Below, one piece after another: positions 27,882-35,922 of a DNA stretch of 64,000 nt. The position numbers were made by a program, and so were the translations under genes. Position 1 is the first letter of the stretch; each line of letters opens with the position of its first letter. The DNA is from Dysgonomonas hofstadii. Lineage in GTDB: Bacteria > Bacteroidota > Bacteroidia > Bacteroidales > Dysgonomonadaceae. The notes under the pieces were generated by a model. The model did not search any database, was not told the DNA's origin, and was given only the letters and a program-made list of their open reading frames with translations. The stretch is from contig NZ_JACIEP010000012.1 of NCBI RefSeq assembly GCF_014196915.1, positions 62,001 through 126,000 of the forward strand. The letters run 5' to 3'.

Positions 27882-29486
27882 ATGAAAAACACAGCTCTTT
27901 TATTAGGTTCTACTACAGCTGCACTTCTCTCCATTGATAGTGCGTATGCTAATCAACAAGACAAAAAACCTAATATTATACTCATAATGGTAGATGATAT
28001 GGGGTATTCTGATATAGGGTGTTTTGGTAGTGAGATCCCGACTCCGAATATTGATAAACTGGCAGAAAACGGCATTAAATATACACAATTCTATAATGTA
28101 GGCCGATCTTGTCCTACCCGGGCCAGTTTAATGACAGGATTGTATCCGCATCAGGCCGGAATCGGAGGCATGTCCGAAGATCCTTATGATAAGAGTAAGC
28201 GCGACAGATCACCCCACGATAAGCAATTGCCGGGCTACAGAGGATTTATCAACCGTAATAGTGTTACCCTTGCCGAGGTAATGAAAGAAGCCGGTTACCA
28301 TACTTATATGGTAGGCAAGTGGCACCTGGGTATGGACGGGATGGAAAAATGGCCTTTACAGCGGGGATTCGACAGGTTTTATGGTATTCTTGCAGGAGCA
28401 ACCAGCTATTTCTCTCCACAAGGGGACAGAGGGCTGACTCTCGATAATTCGGAACTACCTGCACCTCAACAACCTTACTATACTACAGATGCATTCACAG
28501 ACCATGCTATTTCATTTATGGATAGTAACGATAAAAATGATCCGTTTTTTCTTTATGTAGCCTATAACGCTCCTCACTGGCCATTGCATGCGAAAGATAA
28601 AGATATTGAAAAGTTTATCGGGAAATACGACAAAGGCTGGGAAGTAATCCGTGAAGGACGTTATGAACGCATGAAAAAGCTTGGTATTATTGATAAAAAC
28701 TGGGAATTAGCAGAATGGGAAAACCGCTCATGGGATCAGTTGAATGAAAAAGAACGCCGTCATTCGGCGCTTCGGATGTCAGTTTACGCTGCACAGATTC
28801 ACAGTATGGACTATAATGTGGGGCGCATTATTGACTATCTGGAGAAAACCGGACAGAAAGAGAATACCCTGATCGTATTCTTTTCTGACAATGGCGGATG
28901 CGCCGAGCCATATAGCGAAACCGGATTTAGCACAATTGCCGATATAAATAAACATTCGAGCTGGGTATCACCGTCTTATGGCAAGCCATGGGCGCAAGTA
29001 AGTAATACTCCGTTCAGAAAATATAAAGTGAGAGCCTATGAAGGTGGCATATCTACTGCTTTCATTATGTCATGGCCAGAAAAGCTTTCGGCTTACAACA
29101 ACCAAATACGTCATAATATATGTTTCCTGCCCGATATAATGGCAACATTCATCGATGCGGGACAAGGTGCTTATCCGGCGACCTATAAAGGGAACGATAT
29201 TCAACCATTGGAAGGTAAAAGTATGCTGTCTACAGTTACTAATCCAAAATCAGAGTTGCATCAATATATATTTGGTGAGCATTTTCAGAATAACTTCGTG
29301 AGAAAAGGCAACTGGAAAGCTGTCAAAGATCAGGAATCGACCGAGTGGGAATTATATGATATATCTAAAGACCGGTCGGAAACAACCAATCTTGCAGCTA
29401 AGAACTCTACGCTTTTAAAAGAACTGATCGCTAAATGGAATGAGTGGGCCGAACCCCGCAATGTATTCCCTCAACAATCTGAATAA
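27882..29486 (+). CDS. Sulfatase, family S1 (arylsulfatase-like), SCPTR type, paralogue of the previous sulfatase
   Basis: Exported S1 sulfatase of 534 residues. The ATG at 27882 is preferred because it yields MKNTALLLGSTTAALLSIDSAYA, a standard signal peptide; the frame extends to 27852 with extra hydrophobic residues. IMVDDMGYSD supplies the calcium Asp pair. The active-site motif is SCPTR with formylglycine-position Ser76, in the context VGRSCPTRASLMTGLYPHQAGIGGM. GKWHLG, YNAPHWPLHA and SDNGGCAEP are present. It shares the SCPTR and PHQAGIG context with the 24191 sulfatase, so the pair are probable paralogues, perhaps for related sulfate positions. It is 100 bp from the next sulfatase. Confidence 0.95.
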   Translation: MKNTALLLGSTTAALLSIDSAYANQQDKKPNIILIMVDDMGYSDIGCFGSEIPTPNIDKLAENGIKYTQFYNVGRSCPTRASLMTGLYPHQAGIGGMSEDPYDKSKRDRSPHDKQLPGYRGFINRNSVTLAEVMKEAGYHTYMVGKWHLGMDGMEKWPLQRGFDRFYGILAGATSYFSPQGDRGLTLDNSELPAPQQPYYTTDAFTDHAISFMDSNDKNDPFFLYVAYNAPHWPLHAKDKDIEKFIGKYDKGWEVIREGRYERMKKLGIIDKNWELAEWENRSWDQLNEKERRHSALRMSVYAAQIHSMDYNVGRIIDYLEKTGQKENTLIVFFSDNGGCAEPYSETGFSTIADINKHSSWVSPSYGKPWAQVSNTPFRKYKVRAYEGGISTAFIMSWPEKLSAYNNQIRHNICFLPDIMATFIDAGQGAYPATYKGNDIQPLEGKSMLSTVTNPKSELHQYIFGEHFQNNFVRKGNWKAVKDQESTEWELYDISKDRSETTNLAAKNSTLLKELIAKWNEWAEPRNVFPQQSE

Positions 29487-29586
29487 GAATTATTAAGTAA
29501 CAATACCGAATAATGGAACGCATATAAAATATCGTAGAGGCCTAAAAAATAAGAATAAAAGAAACTATTATAAAAGCTGAAATATC

Positions 29587-30972
29587 ATGAAAAATCAAAG
29601 CTTATATCTTTTCCCGATTACTCTTACTGGGATAGTTGGCAGTAATGCTCTTGCAGGTAATCCCCCACAGAAATCCCGGCCTAATATCGTACTTATGATA
29701 TCTGATGATTGCCGCAGGGGCGATTTTGGATGTTACGGAAGCCCCGATGCTATTACTCCCAATATTGACCGTTTAGCGGAGCAGGGGATGAAATTTAATA
29801 GTTTCTTTCAGGCTACAGCAATGAGTTCCCCTACACGGCACTGCCTGTTAACTGGTCTGTACCCTGTTAAATCGGGAGCTTATCCCAATCACACGTTTAT
29901 TAACGATGGAGTGAAAACGCTTCCGTATTATCTGAAAGAAGCAGGTTACCGAGTTGCTTTACAGGGAAAAAGGCATATCAATCCCGAGGAGTCGTTTCCT
30001 TTCGAATATCTGGGTACAAAGACCGATGTAGATACACAACTTATCGAACCGTTTATAGCCGATGCGGCAAAAAAAGAGGAGCCATTCTTTTTGTATGTAG
30101 CATCGAATGATGCTCATTCGCCGTGGACCCGGGGCGATCAGTCTCTGTTTAATCCAAAGAACCTGACATTACCACCTAATTTAGTCGATACAGAGGTTTT
30201 AAGAAAACAGTATGCTAATTATCTGGCTGAAATTAACCAGCTGGATAATGATTTGGGAGCAGTGGAGAAACTCTTAGAAAAATACGGGCTAACAGATAAT
30301 ACTATATTTATATTCACCAGCGAACAGGGACATCAATTTCCTTTTGCGAAATGGACATGTTATGATGCCGGACTGCAAACAGGTTTCATCGTACGTTGGA
30401 AAGGAGTAATTGAGCCGTCCACGACAGTTGATGCTATGTGTGAATATGTCGATGTAACGCCTACACTTGTTGATATTGCCACAGGTAAGACGCTTTCCGG
30501 TCTGGATGGTAAAAGTTTTTTACCAATACTGCAGGGCAAGAAAAAGGAACATAAAGAATACGTTTACGGAATACAAACAACCAGAGGTATCCATGCCGGT
30601 TCTGAATATTACGGAAGCCGTTCGGTGCGGGATGTCCAATATCTGTATATCAACAATCTTACCCCTGATGCGGAATTTAAAAATGTAGTAACTGCCAAAG
30701 GCAGCAAGCTGTGGACATCCTGGAATAAAGTAGCAGAGCAAGACAAATTTGCTCAACAAAGAGTAGAGATATATCAGCATCGCCCTGCGGAAGAGCTATA
30801 TGATGTGATTGCCGACCCTTTTCAAATGAATAATCTGGCGGAAAATAAATCTTATGATAAAGTAAGAAGCAGGCTGAAAAATAAGCTACAAACATGGATG
30901 AAGAGCCAGGGGGATAAAGGACAGGAAACAGAACTGGAAGCGAAAAAACACCAGTGGAGAAACCAAAAATGA
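29587..30972 (+). CDS. Sulfatase, family S1, resembling N-sulfoglucosamine sulfohydrolase (SGSH type)
   Basis: Exported sulfatase of 461 residues; signal peptide to about residue 23. Calcium motif SDDCRRGDFG; formylglycine motif S80-S-P-T-R84. Several features fit the heparan N-sulfatase (SGSH) group better than generic arylsulfatases. GKRHINPEESFPFEY has the layout of human SGSH GKKHVGPETVYPFDF. The usual DNG is replaced by SEQGHQFPFAKWT. The C-terminal part with SVRDVQYLYINNL followed by ELYDVIADPFQMNNLA mirrors the SGSH C-terminus. If correct, it would remove N-sulfate from glucosamine of heparin/heparan sulfate, linking the left locus to the heparin locus. The comparison is from memory and by eye. 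It is 6 bp from the next sulfatase. Confidence 0.9.
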   Translation: MKNQSLYLFPITLTGIVGSNALAGNPPQKSRPNIVLMISDDCRRGDFGCYGSPDAITPNIDRLAEQGMKFNSFFQATAMSSPTRHCLLTGLYPVKSGAYPNHTFINDGVKTLPYYLKEAGYRVALQGKRHINPEESFPFEYLGTKTDVDTQLIEPFIADAAKKEEPFFLYVASNDAHSPWTRGDQSLFNPKNLTLPPNLVDTEVLRKQYANYLAEINQLDNDLGAVEKLLEKYGLTDNTIFIFTSEQGHQFPFAKWTCYDAGLQTGFIVRWKGVIEPSTTVDAMCEYVDVTPTLVDIATGKTLSGLDGKSFLPILQGKKKEHKEYVYGIQTTRGIHAGSEYYGSRSVRDVQYLYINNLTPDAEFKNVVTAKGSKLWTSWNKVAEQDKFAQQRVEIYQHRPAEELYDVIADPFQMNNLAENKSYDKVRSRLKNKLQTWMKSQGDKGQETELEAKKHQWRNQK

Positions 30973-30978
30973 GACAAA

Positions 30979-32370
30979 ATGAATATAAATAAGAGTAAAT
31001 TATTGACCGGCCTTAGCTTCATGAGCAGCGGATTGATTGCTTCAGTTCCTGCTTTAGCAAGAGATACGTATACCAATGAAGAAAAACCTAATATCCTAAT
31101 AATCTACACCGATGATATGGGTATAGGTGACCTGTCATGCTATAACACCGGCTGGACTAAGACACCTAATTTAGATCAGATTGCTTCGGAAGGTCTGATA
31201 ATCAATAATTATTATTCAGCTGCACCGGTTAGTTCTGCTTCACGGGTTGGGCTTACCACGGGCATGTTCCCTCTGCAATGGGGTATCAACACCTATCTTT
31301 CGGATAAGAAACACAATTCTAACTGCGAACAATTTGACTATTTAAGTACATCGGCTCCATCTATGGCACGGATATTAAAAGATGCCGGATATAATACAGG
31401 GCATTTTGGTAAATGGCATATGGGAGGGGGACGTGACGTTAAGAATGCTCCGCAAATCACTGAATATGGATTCGATGAATATATTTCCACATGGGAAAGT
31501 CCTGATCCAGATCCGGTCATAACCGGTTCGAACTGGATATGGAGTGATAAAGATGAGGTGAAAAGATGGAGCCGGACAGCTTATTTTGTAGATAAAACGC
31601 TCGATTTCCTTTCCCGTCATAAAGGAGAACCTTGTTTTGTGAATTTATGGCCCGATGATATGCATACCCCATGGGTACAAGATGAAGAAGCGGTAGGTAA
31701 ACGCAAGACATGGGAATCTCAGCCTAATTTTCATGAAGTACTGATTGAATATGATATTCAGATGGGACGCCTGATGGAAGGTCTGAAAAAGTTAGGTATA
31801 GATAAAAACACGATAGTGATATTTACCAGTGATAACGGCCCTGCCCCCAGTTTTAAACAGATACGCGCGAATGGCCTTAGAGGCACAAAGAACAGTCTGT
31901 ATGAAGGAGGTATCCGCATGCCGTTTATGGTTCGCTGGCCTGATAAGGTAAAAGCCGGAGAGATTGATAAAACGAGTCTGATTTTTGCCGCGGACTTATT
32001 GCCTTCTTTATGTAAAATTGCCGGAGCTAATCTTCCAAAGGGACATTCATGGGCTGGGGAAGATATGAGTAAAGTTCTTATCGGGAAACCTCAAAAAAGG
32101 AAGAAAGATATGATGTGGGACTTTGGACGTAATAAATATTTTGCCCAGCTAAAAGGGGCTAACAGGAGTCCTCACTTAGCACTAAGGCGGGGCAACTGGA
32201 AACTGCTGATGAATAGTGATGGAACTCAGATTGAGTTATATAATATGGCCAAAGATGAAAATGAAGCCATGAATGTAGCCGAGAGTAATCCTAAAGTGGT
32301 AAAAGAATTGAGTAAAGCATTGCTTGAGTGGTGGGCTAAACGTTTAACTCCTGAAAAGAATCAATTATGA
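30979..32370 (+). CDS. Sulfatase, family S1, with SSASR active-site motif
   Basis: Exported sulfatase of 463 residues; signal peptide ends VPALA. Calcium motif YTDDMGIGD. The active-site motif reads S85-S-A-S-R89, with Ala where most family members have Pro, in APVSSASRVGLTTGMFP. GKWHMGGGRD, DMHTPWV and SDNGPAPSF are present, and the C-terminal LALRRGNWKLLMN with IELYNMAKDENE is typical. The remaining catalytic framework looks intact, so activity is likely if the maturation enzyme accepts the Ala variant. It starts 6 bp after the SGSH-like gene and overlaps the next sulfatase by 4 bp (ATGA), so the three are coupled. Substrate unknown. Confidence 0.94.
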   Translation: MNINKSKLLTGLSFMSSGLIASVPALARDTYTNEEKPNILIIYTDDMGIGDLSCYNTGWTKTPNLDQIASEGLIINNYYSAAPVSSASRVGLTTGMFPLQWGINTYLSDKKHNSNCEQFDYLSTSAPSMARILKDAGYNTGHFGKWHMGGGRDVKNAPQITEYGFDEYISTWESPDPDPVITGSNWIWSDKDEVKRWSRTAYFVDKTLDFLSRHKGEPCFVNLWPDDMHTPWVQDEEAVGKRKTWESQPNFHEVLIEYDIQMGRLMEGLKKLGIDKNTIVIFTSDNGPAPSFKQIRANGLRGTKNSLYEGGIRMPFMVRWPDKVKAGEIDKTSLIFAADLLPSLCKIAGANLPKGHSWAGEDMSKVLIGKPQKRKKDMMWDFGRNKYFAQLKGANRSPHLALRRGNWKLLMNSDGTQIELYNMAKDENEAMNVAESNPKVVKELSKALLEWWAKRLTPEKNQL

Positions 32371-33752
32371 AAAATCACTTACCTTATCTGGGTGTTTTGT
32401 CTCTCGCTTTTACAGGCACCCTTGCAGCCCATGAAAAACCCAATGTTATTTTTATTGTAGCTGACGATTTGGGGTGGGGCGATGTGAGCTTTCATGGGAG
32501 TATTATAAAAACACCGAATATTGATCGTATAGCTAGACAAGGTATAGAACTAGACCGTTTTTATACAGCTCCCGTTAGTTCTCCGACTCGTGCAGGGCTG
32601 ATGACCGGACGTTATCCAAGTCGTTTCGGGATACGTAAAACAGTGATACCTCCCTGGAGGGACTACGGGTTGGATGAAAATGAAGTGACTATAGCCAACG
32701 TCCTTTCCGAAAACGGTTATCTGAACAGGGCAATGATCGGAAAATGGCATCTGGGACATGGCAGGAAAGTGCATTATCCGCTGAATAGAGGATTTACACA
32801 TTTCTATGGCTGCCTGAACGGGGCAATAGACTATTTCTCTCATCATCGTGAGGGAGAACTCGATTGGCATCGTAACTGGGAGCCGAGTTATGCTAAAGGC
32901 TACTCTACCGATCTGATAACTGATGAAGCATTGAATTGTATAGAACAGTATTCAAAGAAAGGACCTTATTTTCTCTACATAGCATATAATGCACCTCATA
33001 GCCCATATCAGGCACCCGAGGATGAAATAGCAGAACATATTTCCCCTGAGGAATTCAAGGCTTTGAATAAAAAAGATAAAAACGGATATACATATCGTGC
33101 GATGGTAACCCGTATGGATAAGGGAATAGGGAAGATACTCGCAGCTTTGGAAAAATCGGGCGATCTGGATAATACGATCATATTATTCATGAGTGATAAT
33201 GGAGCTGTACCTAACTTACAGACCGGATCAACCAGTTTGCCTCTTAGAGGCAACAAGGGATCGGAGTGGGATGGGGGAGTACGTGTTCCCGCTGCAATCT
33301 ATTGGGCCAAAGGCTTCAAAAACAGTCGTAAAATAGAGCAGGTAACGGGTTTTGTGGATATGCTGCCTACTATTGCTGACATTATCGGTGTAGAGGGAAA
33401 ACCTCAAAGACCTTATGATGGTATTAGTATTTTCTCGGTGCTTAACGGAAAAGAGAAAAAAATAGAACGGGACATGTATCTTGGAGTTGGTGCTGCTGTG
33501 AATAGTAACTATAAAATGATTCTGGCAGGAGAGAATAAAAGTATGAAGCTGAAAGAAGACTTCCTGAACTATTATCCTGATGATAAATATGAAAGTACAA
33601 GCCATATCGCAGGTCATAAAAAAGAGGCCGACAGGCTTAAGAAATATATAATGTCATACGATACTATTACTCCTTCTGTAAAAGAGTTGCCTTATGGATA
33701 CGGTAAAGACGGTTTTATAGCACCGCATGAGTGGAAAGTAGTCAAGCCATAA
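32367..33752 (+). CDS. Sulfatase, family S1, arylsulfatase B-like layout
   Basis: Exported sulfatase of 461 residues; signal peptide to about residue 21. Calcium motif VADDLGWGD; formylglycine motif S71-S-P-T-R75 in APVSSPTRAGLMTGRYPSRFGIR. The stretch GKWHLGHGRKVHYPLNRGFTHFYG, then GAIDYFSH, has the layout of arylsulfatase B (N-acetylgalactosamine-4-sulfatase) and related exo-sulfatases. NAPHSPYQAPED and SDNGAVPNL follow. The start overlaps the previous stop by 4 bp, a typical coupled arrangement. It ends the run of sulfatases and is followed by a 435-bp repeat-bearing gap. The arylsulfatase B likeness is structural only; the substrate is not settled. Confidence 0.93.
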   Translation: MKNHLPYLGVLSLAFTGTLAAHEKPNVIFIVADDLGWGDVSFHGSIIKTPNIDRIARQGIELDRFYTAPVSSPTRAGLMTGRYPSRFGIRKTVIPPWRDYGLDENEVTIANVLSENGYLNRAMIGKWHLGHGRKVHYPLNRGFTHFYGCLNGAIDYFSHHREGELDWHRNWEPSYAKGYSTDLITDEALNCIEQYSKKGPYFLYIAYNAPHSPYQAPEDEIAEHISPEEFKALNKKDKNGYTYRAMVTRMDKGIGKILAALEKSGDLDNTIILFMSDNGAVPNLQTGSTSLPLRGNKGSEWDGGVRVPAAIYWAKGFKNSRKIEQVTGFVDMLPTIADIIGVEGKPQRPYDGISIFSVLNGKEKKIERDMYLGVGAAVNSNYKMILAGENKSMKLKEDFLNYYPDDKYESTSHIAGHKKEADRLKKYIMSYDTITPSVKELPYGYGKDGFIAPHEWKVVKP

Positions 33753-33910
33753 ATGGAATAAAGTTAAGTCCTGTTCTTAATGCAAATCAATAGTTAAAAT
33801 CTGCATTTTTAGAAAATATCTTTATCTATGAGGAAAACAATGAGCGAATGCGGTAATATGCCAATATGGCAATGAAAGAGATGAAAAATAAAGAAAATAA
33901 AATGTGTAAG

Positions 33911-33974
33911 AAACAATGTTCAGCGGAACGTAGAGTAGCTAATTGGCTCCGCTTTGCTCTGCCGAACGTTGTTT
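33911..33974. repeat. Imperfect inverted repeat, 29-bp arms
   Basis: Arms 33911-33939 and 33946-33974 are imperfect reverse complements around the 6-nt loop TAATTG. The outer part (AAACAAYGTTC) pairs best. It would form a long hairpin in RNA. It is adjacent to a second, different hairpin, so this may be a composite dispersed repeat. Confidence 0.7.
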
Positions 33975-33990
33975 GTCAGGTTTTGTACTC

Positions 33991-34050
33991 TGTCATGTTG
34001 GAGCGAAGCGAAGCATCTAAGAAAGAGATCCTTCGTTCCTCAGGATGACA
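33991..34050. repeat. REP-like dispersed palindromic repeat
   Basis: The segment starts TGTCAT and ends ATGACA, with arms of about 28 and 25 nt containing GGAGCGAAGCGAAG on one side and CTTCGTTCCTCAGG on the other. From memory, this GAGCGAAGC/CTTCGTTCCTCAGGATGAC pattern is a common interspersed palindrome in Bacteroidetes and other genomes, often mis-annotated as small proteins. Copy number in this genome is not visible from the window. Confidence 0.65.
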
Positions 34051-34187
34051 AAAAGAAAATTAAAAACTAAAAAATGTGTCAACTTTGTCAACTTTTAACA
34101 ATTTACATACGCTTCGCTCCTGTGATTGATCAGAACAACCATTAATACTTAAACTATAATTAATCTGAAAAATATAAATAGCTTACA

Positions 34188-35690
34188 ATGAAAACCTTAT
34201 TTTTAGTAAAGAGAGAGTATATGTTACTTGTCAGCACATTATTAATTTGTGTGTCTGGGGGGGCAAATACAGTTCCGAAAGAGATTAATCAATTAAATCA
34301 AGATCTGGTTGCTATAGTTTCAGACAATACAGCAATTCAACAGATAGATTATGTTAGTAAACGTCCGGCCAAAGAAAAACGTCTGTTTCGGTCGGAAGCA
34401 ATAGAAAAGGAGCTGAACAGAATCAAAGCATTGTTGCATAATCCAAAGTTGCGTTGGATGTTCGAAAATTGTTTTCCTAATACGCTTGATACTACTGTTC
34501 GTTTTGCAAAAAAGAATGGTAAACCCGATACAAGTGTCTATACAGGAGACATCCATGCTATGTGGCTCAGAGACTCTGGAGCTCAGGTATGGCCTTATGT
34601 CCGATTGGCCAACGAAGACCCCGGACTGAAAGAAATGCTGGCAGGTGTAATTTTACGTCAGTTCAGTTCGATCAATCTGGATCCTTATGCGAATGCATTT
34701 TATACAGATACCAACCAAGTCGGACACTGGAAGTCTGATATTACAAAAATGAAACCCGGTGTTCATGAACGCAAGTGGGAAATAGATTCGCATTGTTATC
34801 CTATTCGCCTGGCATACCATTATTGGAAAACAACGGGAGATACCAGTGTTTTCTCTGACGAATGGTTACAGGCTATACAAAATATACTTAAAACATTCAA
34901 AGAACAGCAACGCAAAGACGGTGTTGGCCCATATCTTTTCCAACGGAAAACCGAACGTGCCCTTGATACGGTGAATAACAACGGTATGGGAGCGCCAGTT
35001 AAACCGGTTGGTTTGATAGTTTCCTCTTTCCGCCCGTCGGATGATGCAACGACTTTACAATTTTTGGTGCCTTCAAATTTCTTTGCAGTAAGTTCTTTAC
35101 GCAAAGCCGCCGAAATACTTCAATCTGTAAATAAAAAAGAGGCATTGGTAAAAGAGTGTCTGGATTTGGCTAAGGAGGTAGAAGAAGCCCTGAAAAAATA
35201 TGCAACTTACAATCACCCTAAATATGGAATGATCTATGCTTTCGAAGTTGATGGTTATGGTAATCAGTTGCTAATGGACGATGCAAATGTTCCAAGTCTA
35301 CTCGCAATGCCTTATCTGGGAGATGTGGATGTAAATGATCCTATCTATCAGAATACACGCCGGTTTGTTTGGAGCACGGATAATCCTTATTTTTTCCGTG
35401 GAACAGCAGGTGAAGGTATTGGTGGACCTCATATTGGTTATGATATGGCATGGCCTATGAGTATTATGATGAAGTCATTTACCAGCCAGGACGATGATGA
35501 AATCAAATGGTGCATCAAAATGTTGATGGATACAGATGCCGATACCGGATTTATGCATGAATCTTTCAACGTGAATAATCCGAAAAAATTTACACGAGCC
35601 TGGTTTGCCTGGCAGAATACTCTCTTTGGAGAATTAATATCCAAGCTAGCCAACGAAGGTAAGCTCGATCTGCTAAATAGTATTAAATAG
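34188..35690 (+). CDS. GH125 exo-alpha-1,6-mannosidase-like enzyme (DUF1237)
   Basis: Exported glycoside hydrolase of 500 residues with an (alpha/alpha)6-barrel signature. The GH125 motif GDIHAMWLRDSGAQVWPY covers residues 120-137. QVGHWKSD, KWEIDSHCYPIRLAYHYW, MDDANVPSLLAMPYLG and the final FTRAWFAWQNTLFGELI are all family features. A hydrophobic segment at about 12-25 serves as signal peptide. Known members release non-reducing alpha-1,6-mannose from N-glycan or mannan fragments by inversion. It is separated from the sulfatase run by a 435-bp repeat region and faces the right locus tail-to-tail, so it may be its own transcription unit. Its role beside sulfated-glycan genes is not explained. 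Confidence 0.94.
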   Translation: MKTLFLVKREYMLLVSTLLICVSGGANTVPKEINQLNQDLVAIVSDNTAIQQIDYVSKRPAKEKRLFRSEAIEKELNRIKALLHNPKLRWMFENCFPNTLDTTVRFAKKNGKPDTSVYTGDIHAMWLRDSGAQVWPYVRLANEDPGLKEMLAGVILRQFSSINLDPYANAFYTDTNQVGHWKSDITKMKPGVHERKWEIDSHCYPIRLAYHYWKTTGDTSVFSDEWLQAIQNILKTFKEQQRKDGVGPYLFQRKTERALDTVNNNGMGAPVKPVGLIVSSFRPSDDATTLQFLVPSNFFAVSSLRKAAEILQSVNKKEALVKECLDLAKEVEEALKKYATYNHPKYGMIYAFEVDGYGNQLLMDDANVPSLLAMPYLGDVDVNDPIYQNTRRFVWSTDNPYFFRGTAGEGIGGPHIGYDMAWPMSIMMKSFTSQDDDEIKWCIKMLMDTDADTGFMHESFNVNNPKKFTRAWFAWQNTLFGELISKLANEGKLDLLNSIK

Positions 35691-35803
35691 ACTTATCGTA
35701 CGTCTATCGGGATCAGTCAGGGATTTGTTTTTACAATTTTTCATCCAAAGAATAGGCAGGAATTGAAATAGTTAAGTGAATATATTTGATATCTATAAAA
35801 ATT

Positions 35804-35837
35804 TGAGAGTACTTTTTACTTGAAGTACTCTCATTTT
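35804..35837. terminator. Bidirectional terminator between the two loci
   Basis: A perfect 10-bp stem (35804-35813 with 35824-35833) encloses a 10-nt loop. T-rich sequence lies on the + strand downstream (TTTTAT) and A-rich sequence upstream (AAAAATT), so it can work in both directions. It sits in the 232-bp convergent gap between GH125 (+) and the DUF3604 gene (-). Confidence 0.8.
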
Positions 35838-35922
35838 ATGCAGATTTATCGGATTAAGTTTATATAACAAATTAATTACATTAATAAGGTTTTTCTGCCA
35901 CTCAATTTGGTTATAAGTTTCA

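Larger units (their letters stand above)
33753..34187. other. Non-coding gap with two hairpin-forming repeats
   Basis: No convincing gene lies here. An open frame at 33866-34048 runs through the repeats and has no recognisable protein features. Two long imperfect inverted repeats (33911-33974 and 33991-34050) fill the centre. Near 34079 a short tandem GTCAACTTT repeat is seen, and CGCTTCGCTCC near 34111 echoes the second hairpin. The region upstream of GH125 (34130-34187) is AT-rich without an exact TAnnTTTG box. Confidence 0.6.

Noticed and set aside
33866-34048. Small + strand open frame of 60 codons upstream of GH125
   Set aside because: It runs through two hairpin repeats; the end LERSEASKKEILRSSG is simply the translation of the palindromic repeat.
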